A stretch of DNA of 64,000 bases, from assembly GCF_036588685.1 (NCBI RefSeq), contig NC_086374.1, positions 22,436,886 through 22,500,885 of the forward strand, written 5' to 3'. The first letter of the stretch is position 1; every line of letters begins with the position of its first letter. Source of the DNA: Mytilus trossulus (Eukaryota > Mollusca > Bivalvia > Mytilida > Mytilidae). The translations under genes were made by a program, and so were the position numbers. A model generated the notes under the pieces. That model searched no databases. It was not told the DNA's origin and saw only the letters and a list, made by a program, of their open reading frames with translations. Below, one piece after another: positions 57,719 through 64,000 of the stretch.

Positions 57719-57832
57719 ATGTCACTTCAGACTAACATATGGCATCAGATACAACAGTGAGCTAAGATGAGGTGAGTAAGCCCCACTCACTGATATATAA
57801 GAAGGATCTATTGAAAACATCATTAGTGACAT
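57719..57832 (-). ncRNA. C/D snoRNA V2, unassigned long family
   Basis: 114 nt. The 8-bp stem, C box and D box are as in V1, and V1 and V2 are virtually identical along the whole RNA while flanks differ. That points to strong constraint or gene conversion. The paired frames seen over it on both strands are artefacts. Confidence 0.77.
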
Positions 57833-58070
57833 GCTTTGTAAATCTACAACTTCTGTCTTATAATTATAAAATTGAATTGAAAAAACATACTGCTTATTCC
57901 CAAGTGCATGCATATGACATGCATTCAGACATATTTAACAATTTTTCCAATTGAAGGCAGGAATTAAAACGACTTTAATACATAATTCATGACAATTAAC
58001 ATTTAAGTCACGCCTCAATGATTTAGTTCTCCTCAGGTAGTTTTAGAATCATGATATAAATGTATAAATG

Positions 58071-59266
58071 CAGGGTTTCCGCTGGCGGTCGCCATTTTCG
58101 CAATTTGCGAAAAAATAATAATTGTGGCGATAAAAATTCGTCATTTGCGAAAGAATTTGGCGAAAGAAATACATAGAACGATTTATTTTCCTCCATCTTG
58201 TTTATTTACTTTTTTCGAGTTTCTCGGACTTTACCCGATCAGACAATACTCGGAATTCACCTTGACCTCATTAAGGTTTGGACAGAAAATCAATAATCAG
58301 CTGATTGCATTTTATAGTTATGGACAACAAAGGACTATATCAATAAAGGTGTTGATTGAATTGTTTGACAAAATGATATGGTTAAATGGCTTCTGCTAAA
58401 TGTCGCATACAGAATTTATTTACCACTTTCAGACGCACGTGTTTGAAGAAAACTTTTGACGTCTCCTCCGCTTTTAAAGATAGTTAAGAGAAAGCTGTTG
58501 CTGTGACGAAAAATGTCCAAAAGCAAGAAATATCTTTAATTATCCTTTGACTTAAATATCAGTAATTGATTAGGAAGACGTTTTTTAAATCGTTCGAGTG
58601 ACACACGTGTTTCAAGCCTAGTTTTACGTCTCAACTTTTTCATTTACGATGGTCAAGAAAAGAAAACTGTCGTTATGAAGAAATCTATCCGAAAGGTTGG
58701 CTCGAATGATAGTAGCCCTTCAATGTAATGACTACACATGATACGAGGGATCAATTTCATGTGATAAAAGCTTTTGCTTTGTTGTAACAAAAACTTCTTT
58801 AAATAGTACAAAAGGGAACATCAGTATTTTTCTTTTAAAGAAACTGTCCCTACGAACTATACTGGTATTATATAATAAAGACATGTCCATTAATTTTGTT
58901 ATATTCCAGGACGTATATCTTCTTTTTTATTAAAAGTATAGTGGCCCAATCAATTAGAAAAGTTGTTTAAAATACAATGAATAGTTTTCCCTTTTAAATT
59001 AAAAAAATCTGTTGTTTTGAAGTAATTTTTTAGTGTTTATTCATTAACATGTAAACTTTAAAGTAAGTTTGAGAGCATAACCATAGACACAATGGGCAAA
59101 ATCATCTTATTTGAGGGAGGGGGAAAAAGAGGGGGGGGGGGGGGTAGAAAAAATGTAAATTTTAAACGAAAAACATAGTTGGCGAAAAAAATAATAAAGT
59201 GGCGAAAATTATATTGTTTTGGCGAAAGAGGTGGCGAAAAAAATAATTGACCCAGGGGAAACCCTG
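58071..59266. mobile_element. hAT-like non-autonomous element, left copy
   Basis: Termini CAGGGTTTCC and GGAAACCCTG flank 1.2 kb, and TAAATG lies at both junctions (possibly TAAATGC). CAGGG-type ends are typical of hAT elements. Both ends carry many GGCGAAAA or TTTCGCC motifs. A 91-codon frame (58124-58399) is not recognisable as transposase. Confidence 0.75.
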
Positions 59267-59649
59267 TAAATGCTACATGTATATTTCTTGTAGATAATCA
59301 ATAAACACAAGATTGTATTTAAAATGTTTCCTTTAACCAGGATGCTAAATGAAATATCAAGAGGACAGATTAACACGAGATTAAATTTCCACCTTCAAAA
59401 ATGTAATTAATTATAGACTGTTTTCATGTCAACTCCATCAAACAACTTCTTCAGAACCCTCGCTTCAGTCTCATACTTCTCTGATGTCATGAAACTATTT
59501 CGTGTCCATTCAGTTAGAGCTAATACTGTATTTGTTCATCAACAAAGTCAGAATACCCAATACATGTAATCATCATTGTGACACTACTAAAATCATGACA
59601 ACAGGTGTGAATTTCGCTTATTTACAGATCTCATGTCCACAAACCAAAC

Positions 59650-59988
59650 CACAGGTATTTTGGGCATGGACCCCCCTTTTTTTGGACCTCACTAAAAAAA
59701 AATATGTTTGGGTGTTTTTTTTATTTATTTACAATTTTCTACAATGTATAAACATATATCAAGTCTCAACAATCCATTGCTAGTGATTGCAATAACTTTT
59801 TTACAATCCATACAAGTTTTTCACTTGGGCCTCATATGTGATGGATAGTAAAAAAGTTATTGCAATCGACTAGCAATGGATTGTTGAGACTTGATATATG
59901 TTTATACATTGTAGAAAATTGTAAATAAATTCAAAAAACACCAACCATTTTTTTTTTTTTAATGAGGTCCATGCCCCAAATACCTGTG
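59650..59988. mobile_element. Long-palindrome MITE, left copy
   Basis: Inverted arms of about 150 bp: CACAGGTATTTTGGGCATGG at the left and CATGCCCCAAATACCTGTG at the right. Their inner parts, such as TCAAGTCTCAACAATCCATT, are perfectly inverted. ACCAAAC flanks both ends. The transcript would form a long hairpin. Confidence 0.85.
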
Positions 59989-60329
59989 GACCAAACAGTG
60001 TTCTACCAAAAACCCTTTTACTTTAAATTCTATTTGCAATGCAGATCTATTGTATTTGATAGAAAGCAGCATTATTTAAAAGACTGGGACTAGTATTTTT
60101 TAAATGCACATCTCACGAGTTTAAAAAGTTCACCTAAAAGAATTTAAAAACTATTCAAGTCGAGCAAAAAGAAAATGATCAACATTGCCATGACTGGCAC
60201 GAGATTAAAAATCATTTTAGCAGTCAACACTTGAATGTATAAACATATAGCACATGTTAATCTACATTTGGATACAGACATTGCTTTTAAATAGATGCAT
60301 TTTCACACAACACTAAACATTTTTATAAT

Positions 60330-60770
60330 TTGAGTTTTTCAACACTACAATCCACATTTGATTTGTATATCCTCTGGGTAAAATCTGGATTCAGTACATT
60401 TTTTGGTCATCTGCTTATCATAATATCTATCAAATTGAGGATCAATTATATAATTTATGGGGGAATCATCCACCCCCACCTTTTTTTCAGGTTAAATGAT
60501 CGTACTCAACTACCTATGCATGCAATCAACAAGCTTGCTTTCAATTTGACCATAAAACGTGGTAAAAGAATATTTCAAGACCACGTTGACCAAGGATTGC
60601 TTGGATTTAAAACCGTACATCACTTGATTGTCAGCAGCCTTATTGGCAACAGGAAGTGCATGGAGACAATCAAAGACGGGGAAATATTACATTATAATAC
60701 GAGTATAAAGCCCCCATTCCTTAAAAGTGCAGTTCTATGTTTCAGTCCAATCATTCCAATGACAAAATAA
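60330..60770 (+). other. 146-codon open frame, unrecognised
   Basis: The longest uninterrupted frame in the region. It has no recognisable domain, runs opposite to the host transcript and crosses ordinary AT-rich sequence. I consider it a chance frame, although I cannot exclude a remnant of a transposon protein. Confidence 0.15.
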
Positions 60771-60945
60771 ATATTTCGATCCATTTATGAATTAATGTAA
60801 ATTTGCAAATACTTTTAAATAGTGAAAAAAAAAGGTGAAACATTTAAACCAAATCATATAATATAGCTATTAGGTCGGAGACAGTACACCTACAGTATGT
60901 TCATACTGTTAGCCATAGGGAAAAATAACTTTAAATATTGATTAA

Positions 60946-61017
60946 ACATTCAGAACAAGCAGTGGAATCATTAAAACAAATTTCATAGCCCAATGCTCGA
61001 TAGTTTCATCCCAATGT
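60946..61017 (-). ncRNA. SNORD88-like X4 (duplicate of X3)
   Basis: An exact duplicate of the copy at 57310, with the same weak C box. Confidence 0.6.
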
Positions 61018-61354
61018 CCAATGTCAATACTGTACTGTACATAAATTATATAACGAAGATTACTTTTTTTTAAGCCATTTATCAAGATGTTATTAAAAAT
61101 GTTTGAAATCAGTTATATGGGCAAGTTAATTTTAATTGAAAGAATGAGACCTACATTATACAACTTGCTAAATTTGAATTATTCAACACATTTTTTTGGT
61201 GGCTTCTACTAGGGAATCAGTCTAGACTTTTAAGTGCTAGTTCTTTAGCCTGAATCACATTTTTTGTAAGTACATGTATTTACAAATATTGGAAACCATC
61301 ACTTCCAAGTAGATATCACATACAAAAAAAATTAGATGAACATGAAAATAAAGA

Positions 61355-61468
61355 ATGTCACTTCAGACTAACATATGGCATCAGATACAACAGTGAGCTA
61401 AGATGAGGTGAGTAAGCCCCACTCACTGATATATAAGAAGGATCTATTGAAAACATCATTAGTGACAT
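61355..61468 (-). ncRNA. C/D snoRNA V3 (duplicate of V2)
   Basis: An exact duplicate of V2 with stem ATGTCACT/AGTGACAT, C box and D box. Confidence 0.77.
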
Positions 61469-61706
61469 GCTTTGTAAATCTACAACTTCTGTCTTATAAT
61501 TATAAAATTGAATTGAAAAAACATACTGCTTATTCCCAAGTGCATGCATATGACATGCATTCAGACATATTTAACAATTTTTCCAATTGAAGGCAGGAAT
61601 TAAAACGACTTTAATACATAATTCATGACAATTAACATTTAAGTCACGCCTCAATGATTTAGTTCTCCTCAGGTAGTTTTAGAATCATGATATAAATGTA
61701 TAAATG

Positions 61707-62900
61707 CAGGGTTTCCGCTGGCGGTCGCCATTTTCGCAATTTGCGAAAAAATAATAATTGTGGCGATAAAAATTCGTCATTTGCGAAAGAATTTGGCGAA
61801 AGAAATACATAGAACGATTTATTTTCCTCCATCTTGTTTATTTACTTTTTTCGAGTTTCTCGGACTTTACCCGATCAGACAATACTCGGAATTCACCTTG
61901 ACCTCATTAAGGTTTGGACAGAAAATCAATAATCAGCTGATTGCATTTTATAGTTATGGACAACAAAGGACTATATCAATAAAGGTGTTGATTGAATTGT
62001 TTGACAAAATGATATGGTTAAATGGCTTCTGCTAAATGTCGCATACAGAATTTATTTACCACTTTCAGACGCACGTGTTTGAAGAAAACTTTTGACGTCT
62101 CCTCCGCTTTTAAAGATAGTTAAGAGAAAGCTGTTGCTGTGACGAAAAATGTCCAAAAGCAAGAAATATCTTTAATTATCCTTTGACTTAAATATCAGTA
62201 ATTGATTAGGAAGACGTTTTTTAAATCGTTCGAGTGACACACGTGTTTCAAGCCTAGTTTTACGTCTCAACTTTTTCATTTACGATGGTCAAGAAAAGAA
62301 AACTGTCGTTATGAAGAAATCTATCCGAAAGGTTGGCTCGAATGATAGTAGCCCTTCAATGTAATGACTACACATGATACGAGGGATCAATTTCATGTGA
62401 TAAAAGCTTTTGCTTTGTTGTAACAAAAACTTCTTTAAATAGTACAAAAGGGAACATCAGTATTTTTCTTTTAAAGAAACTGTCCCTACGAACTATACTG
62501 GTATTATATAATAAAGACATGTCCATTAATTTTGTTATATTCCAGGACGTATATCTTCTTTTTTATTAAAAGTATAGTGGCCCAATCAATTAGAAAAGTT
62601 GTTTAAAATACAATGAATAGTTTTCCCTTTTAAATTAAAAAAATCTGTTGTTTTGAAGTAATTTTTTAGTGTTTATTCATTAACATGTAAACTTTAAAGT
62701 AAGTTTGAGAGCATAACCATAGACACAATGGGCAAAATCATCTTATTTGAGGGAGGGGGAAAAAGAGGGGGGGGGGGGTAGAAAAAATGTAAATTTTAAA
62801 CGAAAAACATAGTTGGCGAAAAAAATAATAAAGTGGCGAAAATTATATTGTTTTGGCGAAAGAGGTGGCGAAAAAAATAATTGACCCAGGGGAAACCCTG
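61707..62900. mobile_element. hAT-like element, right copy
   Basis: The duplicate of 58071-59266, carried along by the segmental duplication and not by a second transposition, since the flanks are also identical. Confidence 0.75.
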
Positions 62901-63283
62901 TAAATGCTACATGTATATTTCTTGTAGATAATCAATAAACACAAGATTGTATTTAAAATGTTTCCTTTAACCAGGATGCTAAATGAAATATCAAGAGGAC
63001 AGATTAACACGAGATTAAATTTCCACCTTCAAAAATGTAATTAATTATAGACTGTTTTCATGTCAACTCCATCAAACAACTTCTTCAGAACCCTCGCTTC
63101 AGTCTCATACTTCTCTGATGTCATGAAACTATTTCGTGTCCATTCAGTTAGAGCTAATACTGTATTTGTTCATCAACAAAGTCAGAATACCCAATACATG
63201 TAATCATCATTGTGACACTACTAAAATCATGACAACAGGTGTGAATTTCGCTTATTTACAGATCTCATGTCCACAAACCAAAC

Positions 63284-63622
63284 CACAGGTATTTTGGGCA
63301 TGGACCCCCCTTTTTTTGGACCTCACTAAAAAAAAATATGTTTGGGTGTTTTTTTTATTTATTTACAATTTTCTACAATGTATAAACATATATCAAGTCT
63401 CAACAATCCATTGCTAGTGATTGCAATAACTTTTTTACAATCCATACAAGTTTTTCACTTGGGCCTCATATGTGATGGATAGTAAAAAAGTTATTGCAAT
63501 CGACTAGCAATGGATTGTTGAGACTTGATATATGTTTATACATTGTAGAAAATTGTAAATAAATTCAAAAAACACCAACCATTTTTTTTTTTTTAATGAG
63601 GTCCATGCCCCAAATACCTGTG
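63284..63622. mobile_element. Long-palindrome MITE, right copy
   Basis: The duplicate of 59650-59988 with identical arms and flanks. Confidence 0.85.
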
Positions 63623-64000
63623 GACCAAACAGTGTTCTACCAAAAACCCTTTTACTTTAAATTCTATTTGCAATGCAGATCTATTGTATTTGATAGAAAG
63701 CAGCATTATTTAAAAGACTGGGACTAGTATTTTTTAAATGCACATCTCACGAGTTTAAAAAGTTCACCTAAAAGAATTTAAAAACTATTCAAGTCGAGCA
63801 AAAAGAAAATGATCAACATTGCCATGACTGGCACGAGATTAAAAATCATTTTAGCAGTCAACACTTGAATGTATAAACATATAGCACATGTTAATCTACA
63901 TTTGGATACAGACATTGCTTTTAAATAGATGCATTTTCACACAACACTAAACATTTTTATAATTTGAGTTTTTCAACACTACAATCCACATTTGATTTGT

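Larger units (their letters stand above)
57241..60877. repeat. Recent tandem duplication, left copy
   Basis: From about 57246 to beyond 60366 the sequence is repeated base for base at an offset of 3636, which falls to 3634 after a G run at about 59132. It contains X3, V2, a hAT-like element and a palindromic MITE. The junction near 60878-60882 follows GGTCGGAGA. Confidence 0.95.
39825..64000 (-). ncRNA. GAS5-like snoRNA host gene, tandemly duplicated
   Basis: No conserved protein frame exists here. At least 31 minus-strand C/D snoRNA copies, intact and broken, are spaced 200-1500 bp apart, as expected for one per intron of a non-coding host. In transcription order each unit reads V, X (SNORD88-like), Y (74-like), N (98-like), Z (80-like), L, S (79-like), T (47-like), U14, W (81-like), H. 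SNORD74, 79, 80, 47 and 81 all lie in vertebrate GAS5, in nearly this order. Unit A covers 39.8-48.1 kb, unit B 49.0-57.8 kb, and a further duplicate of the unit start lies at 60.9-64 kb. Promoter and first exon are beyond the window. I could not define host exons, so one long transcript and two or three separate ones are both possible. Confidence 0.75.
60878..64000. repeat. Recent tandem duplication, right copy (cut by window)
   Basis: Over the visible 3.1 kb it is identical to 57246-60366 except for the length of one G run. It continues past the window. It repeats X, V, the hAT-like element and the MITE. Confidence 0.95.

Noticed and set aside
57722-57954. Paired frames on both strands, repeated at 61358, as conserved small proteins
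   Set aside because: They overlap snoRNA V and the duplication. Box structure explains the conservation better than coding.
58124-58399. 91-codon frame repeated at 61760 as a conserved protein
   Set aside because: Its conservation comes only from the recent 3.63-kb duplication. It lies inside a non-autonomous element.
60330-60770. 146-codon open frame as a gene
   Set aside because: No domain, no splice context, and antisense to the snoRNA host. AT-rich chance frame.

Overview
The window is nuclear DNA from an animal, most likely a marine bivalve mollusc and probably a Mytilus-type mussel. It is AT-rich and its genes are split by GT-AG introns. It is packed with short non-autonomous transposons, and several of the families resemble ones I know from mussel sequence. 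The species call is inference; the eukaryotic gene structure is seen directly. Most open frames of 60-150 codons here are chance frames.

Layout. (1) About 2.97-30.37 kb, minus strand: the first 17 coding exons (639 codons) of valyl-tRNA synthetase. The HIGH motif, the editing domain and most of the second catalytic half are present. The KMSKS loop and anticodon-binding exons lie beyond base 1. Its introns carry nested transposons, a 1.2-kb minisatellite with a 20-bp unit, and a partial exon duplication. (2) 32.87-38.63 kb, plus strand, divergent from the synthetase: a complete 211-residue secreted SOUL/HEBP-type haem-binding protein with four coding exons, a likely 5' untranslated exon and a TATA box. 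(3) About 39.8 kb to the right edge, minus strand, convergent with the SOUL gene: no protein gene, but at least 31 C/D-box snoRNA copies, intact and broken, in about 10 families. They look intronic in a non-coding host transcript.

The snoRNA cluster is the main discovery. Its guides match those of SNORD74, 80, 79, 47 and 81, all members of the vertebrate GAS5 host gene, and they lie in nearly the GAS5 order. U14 (SNORD14), SNORD98-like and SNORD88-like guides and two unassigned long families are added. The cluster exists as two diverged tandem units (about 39.8-48.1 and 49.0-57.8 kb), plus a very recent 3.63-kb duplication at the right end. Single copies show birth and death: one U14 is split by a transposon, a SNORD47-like copy has lost its D box, and a SNORD98-like copy has lost its guide.

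The three genes have no evident pathway link, although the synthetase and the snoRNAs both belong to housekeeping translation and ribosome biogenesis. rRNA targets were assigned from remembered rRNA sequence and human numbering, so they need alignment to confirm.
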